NCBI GenBank assembly: GCA_025363455.1
Contig: JANYDW010000041.1
Span: 1-64,000 of the forward strand
DNA length: 64,000 nt
Origin: Oleiharenicola sp.
Lineage (GTDB): Bacteria > Verrucomicrobiota > Verrucomicrobiia > Opitutales > Opitutaceae
Direction of reading: 5' to 3'
Position 1 is the first letter of the stretch, and the number at the start of each line of letters is the position of its first letter. Shown here piece by piece: positions 43,494-52,163 of the stretch. A program made the position numbers and the translations under genes. The notes beneath the pieces were generated by a model that saw only the letters and a list, made by a program, of their open reading frames with translations, searched no databases and was not told the DNA's origin.

Positions 43494-43889
43494 TCAGTTG
43501 CGGTGCACGGGCTGGGGCCGGCCCGCATCGTCGATCGAGACATACGTGAAGGTGCCGCGGGTCACGAGCACGTGCTCGCCGCCCTTGGCGCGCTGGGCCC
43601 AGGCCTCGACCTCGATCCGGATGGAAGTGCGGCCGATCTTCAGGAGGCCGGCGTGGCAACTCACAATGTCGCCGACAAAGACCGGATGGATAAAAATCAT
43701 CGCATCGATGGCCACGGTCGTGATGCGGCTGCGGGAAACGTTGCGGGCGTAAATGGCCCCACCGAGGTCCATCTGTGAAACCAGCCAGCCGCCAAACATG
43801 TCACCGTTGGAATTGGTGTCCGCGGGCATGGCAATGGTGCGGATGACCAGCTCGCCGCGGGGCTCAACCGGTGAAACGGGTTCAGTCAT
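43494..43889 (-). CDS. YciA-type acyl-CoA thioesterase
   Basis: A 131-residue hotdog thioesterase. GELVIRTIAMPADTNSNGDM and FGGWLVSQMDLGGAIYA give the YciA/ACOT signature with the conserved Asn and Asp. The VFVGDIVSCHAGLLKIGRTS core and C-terminal EVEAWAQR confirm. ATG 43889 overlaps the upstream stop (ATGA) so it is coupled to the channel gene. Likely acts on short to medium acyl-CoA. Confidence 0.9.
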   Translation of the reverse strand: MTEPVSPVEPRGELVIRTIAMPADTNSNGDMFGGWLVSQMDLGGAIYARNVSRSRITTVAIDAMIFIHPVFVGDIVSCHAGLLKIGRTSIRIEVEAWAQRAKGGEHVLVTRGTFTYVSIDDAGRPQPVHRN

Positions 43890-44512
43890 GTGGTGGATTT
43901 TGACCTCAGCCATTTATTGATCAGAACGATGACCGGCACGGCGATGATCAAGAGAACCGGCAGTCCGATGTAGGAACTGACCGTGGCAATAACCCCGAGT
44001 GCGGTCAGGGAAATGGCGCGACCGGTAAGCTGGCGTCGGGCTGAATCTGGCTGGGTCGGGTCCACCAGACCGGACCGGAGGGCGTAAAGCCAGCTCAGAA
44101 GCAACGGCATGGCAATCAACGTGAAATTACCAAAATAAACGGCCCGGGCAAGGTTGCTGGATTTGGCGTGGAGATAAATCGAAACCGAAACCGGCAACAG
44201 GGTAACCGCGAAAAGGAAGACGAGGGTCAGACCGGTGTGCACGGGGTTGGTGCTTCGTAGCAGTGAAAACTTGCGGTGATGCAGGTTCCAGAAGATGCAA
44301 CTAATGAGAAAGGCTATGGCAAAGGTCAGAACCGGTATGGCCAGATTCCGCAAAAGATGCCTGACCGCCTCGTCGTCGCTATTCGGTCCAAGCTCCGGTT
44401 TGATCTCGAGCACGAGCAACGTCATCACGACGGCAAACACCCCATCGCTCAGCGCCTCGATCCGGTGTTTCGAAAACAACGGAATCGGGCTGGGCGGGGC
44501 CGTAGCACTCAT
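43886..44512 (-). CDS. TMEM175-type potassium channel (DUF1211)
   Basis: A 208-residue membrane protein with six predicted spans. The family signature RIEALSDGVFAVVMTLLVLE at the N-terminus and FWNLHHRKFSLL later are diagnostic for bacterial TMEM175 channels, which conduct K+ as tetramers through a hydrophobic gate, without the classic TVGYG filter. Stop overlaps the thioesterase start, so they are co-translated; whether linked functionally is unclear. Confidence 0.87.
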   Translation of the reverse strand: MSATAPPSPIPLFSKHRIEALSDGVFAVVMTLLVLEIKPELGPNSDDEAVRHLLRNLAIPVLTFAIAFLISCIFWNLHHRKFSLLRSTNPVHTGLTLVFLFAVTLLPVSVSIYLHAKSSNLARAVYFGNFTLIAMPLLLSWLYALRSGLVDPTQPDSARRQLTGRAISLTALGVIATVSSYIGLPVLLIIAVPVIVLINKWLRSKSTT

Positions 44513-44647
44513 GTCCGCAGTTTAAGTCGGTGGAGCGCCGGCTGGCAAGCGCGCCGCACACCTTCGCGCTGGCCGTAGCCAATGAGCGCTCCGAGAGGCC
44601 GACTTTGACGTTGTTTTCGGGGCGGATCGGACGGATATTCCCGGCGC

Positions 44648-45586
44648 ATGTCAGCTCCAGCCCAGAACGTCTTCCGGCGTCTGTTTGATGAAATCGGACC
44701 GGTCGACCAGGTCGGAATCGAGGAACGGGTCGCCAAATACACGACCCGCAGCATCAAGAAAAACTCCAAGCTCTGGGGCCTGAAGGCCGCAGTCTCCATG
44801 GTCGACCTCACGACGCTTGAGGGCAAGGACACCCCGGGCAAGGTCGCCTCGCTCTGCCAGAAGGCCCTGCGGCCGCACGAAGATCCCACCATTCCCCAGG
44901 TCGCCGCAGTTTGCGTCTATCCCGCGATGGTCAAACACGCCCGCCGCGCCCTGGGCGAGGACACGGCCGTCCGCATTGCCTCGGTCGCCACGGCGTTCCC
45001 GTCGGGCCAGGCTCCGCTTCGCACCCGCCTCGCCGAGGTGAAGGCGGCCGTCGCCGACGGCGCCGACGAGATCGACATGGTGATCAACCGCGGCGCGTTT
45101 CTGAGCGGTGAATTCGGCGAGATGCAGGATGAGATCGCCGCCGTGGTGCAGGCCTGCGGTGCCTCGACCCTCAAGGTGATTCTCGAGGTCAGCGAGCTGG
45201 AGACCTACGACAACATCCGGGCCGCTTCCTTTCTCGCCATGCGCGTGATCCGGCCGGGGGATTTCATCAAGACCAGCACGGGCAAGACCACGCTCAACGC
45301 CACCCTCGGCAACAACCAGGTGATGCTTGAGGCCATCCGGGATTTCTACCTCGATACCGGCATCCCCATCGCGATGAAGCCCGCCGGCGGCATCCGCACC
45401 GCCAAGCAGGCGCTCCAGTTCCTCATCGCCGTCAAGGAGACGCTCGGTGACGAATGGCTCAACAACACGCGCTACCGCTTCGGCGCCTCCTCCCTGCTCA
45501 ACGACCTGCTCCGCCAGCTCGAGAAAGAGCGCACCGGCGCCTACCAGGCCCCGTATTATTTCAGCGAGGCCGCAGAATCCTATTAA
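44648..45586 (+). CDS. deoC: Deoxyribose-phosphate aldolase
   Basis: A 312-residue class I aldolase splitting 2-deoxyribose 5-phosphate into glyceraldehyde 3-phosphate and acetaldehyde. The Schiff-base Lys is in DFIKTSTGKTTLNA; DGADEIDMVINRG carries the Asp and AMKPAGGIRTAKQAL the second Lys. The length is 50 residues above E. coli DeoC because of an N-terminal extension (EERVAKYTTRSIKKNSK), typical of the longer subtype found beside ALDH16 genes. Followed by an ALDH, which may oxidise the acetaldehyde. Confidence 0.95.
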   Translation: MSAPAQNVFRRLFDEIGPVDQVGIEERVAKYTTRSIKKNSKLWGLKAAVSMVDLTTLEGKDTPGKVASLCQKALRPHEDPTIPQVAAVCVYPAMVKHARRALGEDTAVRIASVATAFPSGQAPLRTRLAEVKAAVADGADEIDMVINRGAFLSGEFGEMQDEIAAVVQACGASTLKVILEVSELETYDNIRAASFLAMRVIRPGDFIKTSTGKTTLNATLGNNQVMLEAIRDFYLDTGIPIAMKPAGGIRTAKQALQFLIAVKETLGDEWLNNTRYRFGASSLLNDLLRQLEKERTGAYQAPYYFSEAAESY

Positions 45587-45597
45587 ACCTTCACTTC

Positions 45598-45681
45598 CGT
45601 CATCCTGAACCCAGCGAAGGATCCAAGCCCGACAAACGCACCGCATCCCCTCTTGGATTCTTCGCTTAGCTCAGAATGACA
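45598..45681. repeat. Extragenic palindrome, family C copy 2
   Basis: CGTCATCCTGAACCCAGCGA, AGGATCC on one side and CTTGGATTCTTCG, TCAGAATGAC on the other, between deoC and the ALDH gene. Same family as 10337-10432 and 50382-50446. Confidence 0.75.
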
Positions 45682-45692
45682 CGCTGACAAAA

Positions 45693-47204
45693 ATGCCAAC
45701 GCTTACCTCCATCAAAAAACGTCCGGCCTCGCGCCACCTCGGCCGGCCCACGCCCGAGCTCATCTTCGGCGACCTCTGGGAGTTCGATCCCGCGCCCGAG
45801 ACAGCCGACCCGCGGCTGAAGGCCCGCTACGACCTGTTCATCGGCGGCAAGTTTGTCGCTCCTTCCTCCGGCAAATATTTCGACTCCATCAACCCGGCCA
45901 ACGAGACGAAGCTCGCCGAGATCGCGCACGCCAACGCCGCCGACGTGGACGCCGCCTACGCTGCAGCGAAGAAGGCCTTCGACACGACCTGGGGCAAGAT
46001 GCCCGGCCGGGAACGCGCCAAATACCTCTACCGCCTCGCCCGGCTCCTGCAGGACCGGGCGCGCGAGTTCGCCGTGGCGGAGACGCTCGACGGGGGCAAG
46101 CCCATCAAGGAATCGCGCGACTTCGATGTCCCGATGGCCGCCGCGCATTTCTTCTATCACGCTGGTTGGGCGGACAAGCTCGACTACGTCGCGCCCGGTC
46201 GCTCGGTTGCGCCGCTCGGTGTCGTCGGCCAGGTCATCCCGTGGAACTTCCCCTTGCTGATGCTGGCGTGGAAAATCGCTCCGGCCCTCGCGATGGGCAA
46301 CACGGTCGTGCTCAAGCCCGCCGAGACGACCAGCGTGACCGCGCTCAAATTCGCCGAGCTGATCCAGGACGCCGGGTTGCCACCAGGCGTCGTGAACTTT
46401 GTCACCGGGTTCGGCGACACCGGCGCGGCCGTCATGGGCCACCCGACCGCCGCCAAGGTCGCCTTTACCGGCTCGACGGAGGTGGGGAAGATCATCATGC
46501 GTTCCCTCGCCGGCACCGACAAGAAGATGACCATGGAGCTCGGCGGCAAGGCGGCGAACATCGTGTTCGACGACGCGCCGATCGACCAGGCCGTCGAGGG
46601 CATCATCAACGGAATATTCTTCAACCAGGGCCACGTCTGCTGCGCCGGCTCCCGCCTGCTGGTGCACGAGCCCATCGCCGAGCGGTTCCTCGCCAAACTT
46701 AAGACCCGCATCAAGACCCTCCGTGTCGGCGACCCGATCGACAAGAACACCGACATCGGCGCCATCAACTCGAAGGAGCAGCTCGCCACGATCACGCGGC
46801 TGGTCGGGGTCGGAGTGAAGGAGGGGGCCGTGATGTTCCAGCCCGCCTGCAAGCTGCCGGCCAAGGGTTACTATTTCCGCCCGACGGTGTTCTCCGGCGT
46901 CAGCATGAGCCACCGCGTCGCGCGCGAGGAGATTTTTGGGCCAGTGCTGAGCGTGCTCACGTTCCGCACGCTCGATGAGGCGGTCGAGAAGGCCAACAAC
47001 ACGGCCTACGGCCTTAGCGCTGGTGTATGGACCGACAAGGGCTCACGCATCCTGAAGATGTCCACCGAGCTCAAGGCCGGCGTCGTCTGGGCCAACACCT
47101 ACAACAAGTTCGACCCCACGTCGCCCTTTGGCGGCTACAAGGAGAGCGGCTTCGGCCGCGAGGGTGGCCGCCAGGGCCTGCTCGACTACTGCAAGCTCGT
47201 CTGA
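45693..47204 (+). CDS. Aldehyde dehydrogenase, ALDH16-like catalytic part
   Basis: A 503-residue NAD(P)-dependent ALDH oxidising aldehydes to acids. Catalytic Cys is in FFNQGHVCCAGSR (the second Cys of the CC pair aligns with the nucleophile), Glu in MELGGKAANIVF, and the cofactor region QVIPWNFPLLMLAWKIAPAL. C-terminus GGYKESGFGREGGRQGLLDY is normal. The N-terminal IFGDLWEFDPAPETADP resembles the start of ALDH16 proteins, and the deoC neighbour matches. The truncated ALDH at 49079 may be its partner domain. Confidence 0.92.
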   Translation: MPTLTSIKKRPASRHLGRPTPELIFGDLWEFDPAPETADPRLKARYDLFIGGKFVAPSSGKYFDSINPANETKLAEIAHANAADVDAAYAAAKKAFDTTWGKMPGRERAKYLYRLARLLQDRAREFAVAETLDGGKPIKESRDFDVPMAAAHFFYHAGWADKLDYVAPGRSVAPLGVVGQVIPWNFPLLMLAWKIAPALAMGNTVVLKPAETTSVTALKFAELIQDAGLPPGVVNFVTGFGDTGAAVMGHPTAAKVAFTGSTEVGKIIMRSLAGTDKKMTMELGGKAANIVFDDAPIDQAVEGIINGIFFNQGHVCCAGSRLLVHEPIAERFLAKLKTRIKTLRVGDPIDKNTDIGAINSKEQLATITRLVGVGVKEGAVMFQPACKLPAKGYYFRPTVFSGVSMSHRVAREEIFGPVLSVLTFRTLDEAVEKANNTAYGLSAGVWTDKGSRILKMSTELKAGVVWANTYNKFDPTSPFGGYKESGFGREGGRQGLLDYCKLV

Positions 47205-47215
47205 AACGACTGATG

Positions 47216-47320
47216 AATCGTTCTCTTTCTCATAATCCTTCTCGTTCTCTCCTGTTTCGGAAGATCGACGGAGCCTGCCAAGACGATAGAACGAGAACGA
47301 TTAAGAGAACGAGAAAGATT
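47216..47320. repeat. Extragenic palindrome, family B copy 1
   Basis: Left arm AATCGTTCTCTTTCTC, ATAATCCTTCTCGTTCTC and right arm GAACGAGAACGATT, AAGAGAACGAGAAAGATT pair over about 32 bases with a 38-base loop. Each arm is itself two copies of CGTTCTC/GAGAACG. It lies between the ALDH and the zinc-ribbon gene. Confidence 0.82.
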
Positions 47321-47325
47321 GTACC

Positions 47326-47589
47326 ATGTCGCGAACCTTTGTCCCCCCTTCAGAATGCCCTGTTTGCGGGGAGTCGGTGCCCAACGGAGCCAAGGCGTGC
47401 CCGGGTTGCGGGGCGGACGAGCGCTCGGGTTGGGACGAGGACGCCAGTCTCTACGACGGCCTCGATTTGCCCGACGAGGCATTTGACGACGAAAAGAAAC
47501 CCGCGCCGCGTCGGGCGCCGGACCGGGTCTGGATCGCCCTTGGCGCGCTGCTGGCCCTGGCCGTCGTCCTGACGTTTATCTTCCGCTGA
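47326..47589 (+). CDS. Zinc-ribbon membrane protein
   Basis: An 87-residue protein: zinc ribbon CPVCGESVPNGAKACPGCG (two CxxC pairs) at residues 11-29, acidic linker, and one C-terminal membrane helix (VWIALGALLALAVVLTFIF). Function unknown; such small zinc-ribbon tail-anchored proteins are widespread and of unclear role. Six bases before the POT transporter, so an operon is likely. Confidence 0.8.
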   Translation: MSRTFVPPSECPVCGESVPNGAKACPGCGADERSGWDEDASLYDGLDLPDEAFDDEKKPAPRRAPDRVWIALGALLALAVVLTFIFR

Positions 47590-47595
47590 TTCTTC

Positions 47596-48957
47596 ATGGC
47601 TGACCAGAAATACCTCACCGCCCCCGTCAAAACGGACCAGATGCCGAAGGGCATCCCCTTCATCATCGCGACCGAGGCGGCCGAGCGCTTCAGCTACTAT
47701 GGCATGGCCTCCATCCTCGCGGTGTTCATGACCCAATACCTGCGCAACAGCTCCGGCGCCCTGGATCTGATGACGGAGAACGAGGCTAACCAGCGCTTCC
47801 ATGATTTTGCGTTCCTCGGCTACTTCCTGCCGTTTGTCGGTGCGATCCTGGCGGACGCCTTCCTGGGGAAGTTTCGCACGATCCTGTTCATTGCCGTCAT
47901 CTACTGTGGCGGGCACCTCGCGCTGGCGATCGATGATACCCGGACAGGCCTGGCTATTGGCATGGTGCTGATCGCGATTGGCATGGGCGGGATCAAGCCC
48001 TGCGTCTCGGCCATCGTCGGTGATCAGTTCGGCGCCTCAAACCAGCACCTGCTGTCGAAGGCCTTTGGCTGGTTCTATTTCGCGATCAACACCGGGTCGT
48101 TGCTTGCTTTCTGGATCATACCGTTGCTGCTGAAATACGCCGGGCCGCATTGGGCGTTCGGGGTCCCGGGCATCTTCATGGCTGTGGCGGCCGGGATCTT
48201 CTGGTGGGGGCGTTACCGGTTTGTGCACATTCCCGCCGGGGGTTGGACCGCGTTCCGCCAAAACTTCGACCGCGCGAGCCTGGCGACCATCGGCCGGATC
48301 GCGGTCATCTACGTTTTTGTCGCCGTCTTCTGGTCGCTGTGGTCGCAGTGCCAGAGCGAGTGGGTGCTGCAGGCCGAAAAAATGGACCGCAACCTGTCGC
48401 TCTTCGGCTGGAAATTCGAGGTGCTGTCGTCGCAGATGCAGATCCTGAGCGGCACCTTCATCCTCCTGATGATCGTGGTCTGCAACTACGGGCTTTACCC
48501 GCTGATCAACCGCTTCTGGCCGCTGAACGAGCTGCGGAAGATCGGCCTCGGGCTCGTCGTGACCTGTTTCTCGTTCCTCATCATCGCCTGGATCGAGACG
48601 CAGATCGGCCACGGGCTGAAACCCCATATCGGCTGGCAGGTGCCGGCTTTCCTGCTGCTTTCCACCGGTGAAACCATGGTGTCGGTCACTTCGCTGGAGT
48701 TCGCCTACACCCAGGCCCCCAAGCGACTGAAGGCCGTGATCATGATCCTCTACCTCTGGGCCATCGCCTTCGGCAACTTCCTCACGGCGCGCATTCACGG
48801 CCTCATCGCCAATGCGGACGGCACCAGCAAGCTGCCCGGGGCCTCGTTCTACCTTTTCTTCGTCGTGTTGTGCGCCACCGCCGCTGTGATCTTCGCCTTC
48901 GTTTCCCGTTCCTATACGCTCAAAACCCACCTGCAGGACGAGGCGCCCTCGGCCTGA
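47596..48957 (+). CDS. POT/PTR-family proton-coupled oligopeptide transporter
   Basis: A 453-residue MFS transporter with 12-14 spans. The N-terminal ATEAAERFSYYGMASILAVF and the PTR2 signature GYFLPFVGAILADAFLGKFR are diagnostic. The E-x-x-E-R/F region (EAAERF) corresponds to the proton/peptide motif. Imports di- and tripeptides or nitrate-like substrates; not determinable. Shorter loop region than eukaryotic PepT. Same strand as the ALDH genes. Confidence 0.9.
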   Translation: MADQKYLTAPVKTDQMPKGIPFIIATEAAERFSYYGMASILAVFMTQYLRNSSGALDLMTENEANQRFHDFAFLGYFLPFVGAILADAFLGKFRTILFIAVIYCGGHLALAIDDTRTGLAIGMVLIAIGMGGIKPCVSAIVGDQFGASNQHLLSKAFGWFYFAINTGSLLAFWIIPLLLKYAGPHWAFGVPGIFMAVAAGIFWWGRYRFVHIPAGGWTAFRQNFDRASLATIGRIAVIYVFVAVFWSLWSQCQSEWVLQAEKMDRNLSLFGWKFEVLSSQMQILSGTFILLMIVVCNYGLYPLINRFWPLNELRKIGLGLVVTCFSFLIIAWIETQIGHGLKPHIGWQVPAFLLLSTGETMVSVTSLEFAYTQAPKRLKAVIMILYLWAIAFGNFLTARIHGLIANADGTSKLPGASFYLFFVVLCATAAVIFAFVSRSYTLKTHLQDEAPSA

Positions 48958-48976
48958 ACCAGTCCCATGACTTCCC

Positions 48977-49071
48977 ATCGTTCTCTTTCTCGTAATCCTA
49001 ATCGTTCTCCTGCCAGGGTGGACAAAGGACTCGCCCGAGAGAACGAAAACGATTAAGAGAACGAGAACGAT
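48977..49071. repeat. Extragenic palindrome, family B copy 2
   Basis: Left arm ATCGTTCTCTTTCTCGTAAT, CCTAATCGTTCTC and right arm GAGAACGAAAACGATTAAG, AGAACGAGAACGAT. Arms pair over about 32 bases, loop about 29. Almost the same as copy 1, one gene upstream. Confidence 0.82.
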
Positions 49072-49078
49072 CCAAGCC

Positions 49079-49945
49079 ATGACCCGTCTCCCCATCACCA
49101 AAACCCCCAAGGTTTACGTCGGCGGCTCCTTCATCCGCTCCGAGAGCGCCCGCACCTTCCCGCTCAAGGATGCCGCGGGCACGTTCTTCGCCAACATCCC
49201 TCAGTGCACGCGCAAGGACCTGCGCAATGCCATCGAGGCCGCCGCCAAGGCCGGGCCCGGCTGGGCGAAGCGCACGCCCTACAATCGCGGCCAGATCATC
49301 TACCGGCTCGGCGAAATGCTCGAGGCACGCAAAGCCGACATGGCCGACGCCCTCACGGTCGGTGGCGCGAGCAAGGCCGCGGCCGCGAAGGAAATCACCG
49401 CGGCGATCGACCGCCTCATCTATTACGCCGGTTGGGCCGACAAATACGAGCAGGTGCTGGGCAACGTGAACCCCGTCGCCTCGCCGCACTTCAACTTCAC
49501 CGTCACCGAGCCGATGGGCATCGTGGGCCTGCTCGCCCCTGACGAAGCCCCGTTGCTTGCACTGGTTTCGCTCGTCGCGCCTGCCATCACCGGCGGTAAC
49601 ACGGTCGTCGCACTCGCGTCCTCCACCCAGCCGTATCCCGCCATCGTGCTGGGCGAGATGCTGGCCACGAGCGACCTGCCCGGCGGCGTGGTCAACCTGC
49701 TTACCGGCTTCCGCAAGGAGATCGTGCCGACGATGGCCACGCACACCCACCTGCGCGCCATCGCTGGCGTGGCGAACGCCGACGAGCGCAAGGCACTCAA
49801 GCTCGGTGCCGCCGACAGCGTGAAGCGCGTGAAGCTGTCCAAGACGGAAGAGCCGGTCGACTGGTTCTCCGCCAAGGCGCAGAGCCTCTACGACGTCCGC
49901 GACCATCTGGAATTCAAGACCACGTGGCACCCGATCGGGGCGTGA
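49079..49945 (+). CDS. Truncated ALDH-like protein lacking catalytic Cys (ALDH16 C-domain-like)
   Basis: A 288-residue protein with the N-terminal half of an ALDH fold: KVYVGGSFIRSESARTFPLK, VTEPMGIVGLLAPDEAPLLA and GGNTVVALASSTQPYPAIVL (the Lys that binds NAD phosphate is A here). It stops before the catalytic Cys domain and ends LEFKTTWHPIGA. ALDH16 proteins carry exactly such a truncated second ALDH domain fused to an active one (known from human and bacterial ALDH16). Here it is a separate gene, so a structural partner of the ALDH at 45693 is inferred. Confidence 0.8.
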   Translation: MTRLPITKTPKVYVGGSFIRSESARTFPLKDAAGTFFANIPQCTRKDLRNAIEAAAKAGPGWAKRTPYNRGQIIYRLGEMLEARKADMADALTVGGASKAAAAKEITAAIDRLIYYAGWADKYEQVLGNVNPVASPHFNFTVTEPMGIVGLLAPDEAPLLALVSLVAPAITGGNTVVALASSTQPYPAIVLGEMLATSDLPGGVVNLLTGFRKEIVPTMATHTHLRAIAGVANADERKALKLGAADSVKRVKLSKTEEPVDWFSAKAQSLYDVRDHLEFKTTWHPIGA

Positions 49946-49947
49946 GC

Positions 49948-50364
49948 ATGCTCCCCGGGCCCGACGCCGAGCTTCTGAGAAAGCGTCTGTTGGTCTTTTG
50001 GATCGTCTGGGGTCTCATCCTGGCCGGGCTGGTCATGATTTATGTACTGCTTGGGCGTGGGCCGGTGAAACCGGTCGTCGCGGCGGATCTGCCGGTGAAC
50101 TTGGCGGGCGTCGTGCCCTTGTTCATCAGCGTCGTGGTCCGCTGGCTGGTCCTGCCGCGATGCCGCGACGTGATGACGGTCTTCCCAATTTATATCGTGG
50201 GCCTCGCTCTGGCCGAAGCCTGCGGCCTGATGGGCATTTTACTCGGTGGACCGTATCGCGAGAGCCTGTTTGTGCTCGGCGTATTGGGGGTCACGTCGTA
50301 TGTGCCGCTGTTTGCCAAGCGGCTGCTGGAGCCGAAGGGTTCGGGGTTCATTCCGAACAATTGA
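49948..50364 (+). CDS. Four-span membrane protein
   Basis: A 138-residue membrane protein, two bases after the truncated ALDH stop. Predicted spans begin LVFWIVWGLILAGLVMIYVL, LAGVVPLFISVVVRWL, VFPIYIVGLALAEACGLMG, LFVLGVLGVTSYVPLF. Unknown function. ATG 49948 is chosen; a GTG at 49942 overlaps the stop. Appears to end the deoC-ALDH unit. Confidence 0.65.
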   Translation: MLPGPDAELLRKRLLVFWIVWGLILAGLVMIYVLLGRGPVKPVVAADLPVNLAGVVPLFISVVVRWLVLPRCRDVMTVFPIYIVGLALAEACGLMGILLGGPYRESLFVLGVLGVTSYVPLFAKRLLEPKGSGFIPNN

Positions 50365-50381
50365 CGTTTCCCTCCGTGGAA

Positions 50382-50446
50382 ACGTCATCCTGAGCCCGCA
50401 ACGCGGACGAAGGATCCACGGTCGGGCCGGAGCCCGACCCTCCAGC
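50382..50446. repeat. Extragenic palindrome, family C copy 3
   Basis: CGTCATCCTGAGCCCGCAAC, GAAGGATCC, then a GGTCGGGCCGGAGCCCGACC hairpin. Only the first arm matches the family; the second half is a different hairpin. Between convergent genes, so it may also serve as a terminator. Confidence 0.65.
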
Positions 50447-50456
50447 ATGATAGCGC

Positions 50457-50942
50457 TCAATCGCCAGACAGTTTTCCCGTCTCTGCCAGGCGTTCCAGGA
50501 AGATCCAGCAGCGCTTGGCCTGGGTCTCGGCCGTCTTGGCGTCCATGATGTAGCGGACGACCTGCCGGCGGATGGCGACGCTGTGGTTGAGCCAGCCCGC
50601 CTCGAGTTGGGGGCGGGCCTGGAAAGCCTTCCTCATTTCCTCCGGCAGATCGGGTTCGCGCGACGCGGTGTCGGGCTCGAGGGTGAACTCGATGGTGTCG
50701 CCGGCCTCCACCTTCGCGGCCTTCAGCAGCTCGACCTTGATCGCCAGCTTGTAGTGGCCGCGCTTGCCGGGCAGCAGCGTGACGCGGTCGAGGTCGTCGT
50801 TGAAACGGAGCAGGGCGTTGAGCCCGTGGCCACCACCCTTGATCTCGGCCGGCGTGAGCGTGAGCGGCAGGATGGCGCGCTTCGGCAGGTCGACCCAGCG
50901 GACCATGGCGACACGGTAGAGCTTCGCCCGAAAACTACGCAT
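50457..50942 (-). CDS. YdeI/OmpD-associated family protein with DUF1905
   Basis: A 161-residue protein. N-terminal DUF1905-like beta domain (RAKLYRVAMVRWVDLPK, GGGHGLNALLRFNDD, KLAIKVELLKAAKVEAGDTI) and a C-terminal helical YdeI/OmdA part (RKAFQARPQLEAGWLN, VRYIMDAKTAETQAKR). The families are linked to bacteriocin protection but the mechanism is unknown. ATG 50942 overlaps the kinase stop by 8 bases; the longer frame to 51218 is antisense noise. Confidence 0.82.
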   Translation of the reverse strand: MRSFRAKLYRVAMVRWVDLPKRAILPLTLTPAEIKGGGHGLNALLRFNDDLDRVTLLPGKRGHYKLAIKVELLKAAKVEAGDTIEFTLEPDTASREPDLPEEMRKAFQARPQLEAGWLNHSVAIRRQVVRYIMDAKTAETQAKRCWIFLERLAETGKLSGD

Positions 50943-51891
50943 GGTCGCGCCGCCGCAGGAAACGGGAAATCTCCCTCGCAGTAGGCATGGATTCGGCCGT
51001 GCCGTGCTGGGTGACGGCGAGGGCCGCCACGGCGTTGGCGAAGTGAGCGGCCTCAAAGACGTTCTTCTTGAATTTAACCAGGCCGGCGGCGAAACCGCCG
51101 ACAAACGCGTCGCCCGCTCCGGTGGTGTCGACGGCGTCCACCTCATGGGACTGCACCCGGGCATAGACGTCGGGCTGTGAAATGAAGCAGCCGCGGGAGC
51201 CAAGGGTGACGATAACAATGGGCACGTTAAAGGTGCGGCAGAGCGAATGCAGGCGGTCGGGGGCGAGGCGGTGCAGAGTCTCGGCGGTGAAATTCCGTAC
51301 GCCGCTGCGGGGCAGGCGGTTTACGAGCGCGATAAATTCCGATTCATTGGGGATCAGCACCTCGACGTGGCGGAGGATCGAAAGATCCACCTTGGCGTGC
51401 ATGGGCGCGGGATTGAAGACCGTGACAGCCCCATTGCGCCGGGCATGGCGCAGCACATGCGCCATGGTCTTCATATCGCACTCGGCCTGGCAGACGACAA
51501 CCTCGGCGGCAGCGAGCGGCGGTAATGGCACGTCGCGGATGTGCAGGGCGAGGTTGGCGCCGAGAGCAACCATGATCTGGTTCTGCCCGGCGGCGTTGAC
51601 CGCAATGGCGGCGGCGCCCGTGGGCTCCTTCTTTTTCACCACGAAAGCCACGCGCACCCGGGCCTGCCGGGCAAATTCCCGCGCGTGGGAACCGGCCGCG
51701 TCATGACCAATGGCACCGAGAAAGAGGGTGGGGATGCCGGCGCGGGTGGCGGCGACGGCCTGATTGAACCCCTTGCCGCCAGCGCCGGGCCGCAATTCGG
51801 CCAGCACACACTCGCCGGGCCGGGGAAAGTCCCGAATATAAAAAGCCAGATCCTGGACGTAGCTGCCAACGATGACGACGCGTGCTTTCAT
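50935..51891 (-). CDS. Ribokinase-like PfkB-family sugar kinase
   Basis: A 318-residue ATP-dependent sugar kinase. PfkB signatures: RPGAGGKGFNQAVAATRAG near the N-terminus and DAVDTTGAGDAFVGGFAAG with the catalytic Asp near 250; IPNESEFIAL is also typical. Best match by motif is ribokinase, which phosphorylates ribose at O5, but other sugars or nucleosides are possible. Deoxyribose salvage with deoC 5 kb away is possible but not shown. Confidence 0.87.
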   Translation of the reverse strand: MKARVVIVGSYVQDLAFYIRDFPRPGECVLAELRPGAGGKGFNQAVAATRAGIPTLFLGAIGHDAAGSHAREFARQARVRVAFVVKKKEPTGAAAIAVNAAGQNQIMVALGANLALHIRDVPLPPLAAAEVVVCQAECDMKTMAHVLRHARRNGAVTVFNPAPMHAKVDLSILRHVEVLIPNESEFIALVNRLPRSGVRNFTAETLHRLAPDRLHSLCRTFNVPIVIVTLGSRGCFISQPDVYARVQSHEVDAVDTTGAGDAFVGGFAAGLVKFKKNVFEAAHFANAVAALAVTQHGTAESMPTAREISRFLRRRDHA

Positions 51892-52163
51892 TCTCTGGAA
51901 CAGGTGGGCGAGCAGGCAGCGTGCGCCGCACCTTGCGGCGGGTAAAGTGGTTTTTCACCGCCTCGGTGAATTTTAACTATCGGGATAGGGTCGGCACCGC
52001 CGTCTGACATCCCACCATGACCGCTTGTCCAATCCCCCGTGTGAGGTGTTGCCATCGGGCGCAATTTGCGGGCATGGCTGTCGTCGTCACCCGCACCTTG
52101 TCATCCCTTGGCCAACCGGTCGGTCTTGCTGTCCCCCCGGCGGCCGTGGTTCGCTCCGAGGCG

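Noticed and set aside
45666..46913. Long minus-strand frame opposite the aldehyde dehydrogenase
   Set aside because: The plus strand has all ALDH catalytic motifs; the minus frame has no recognisable domain and shadow-like composition.
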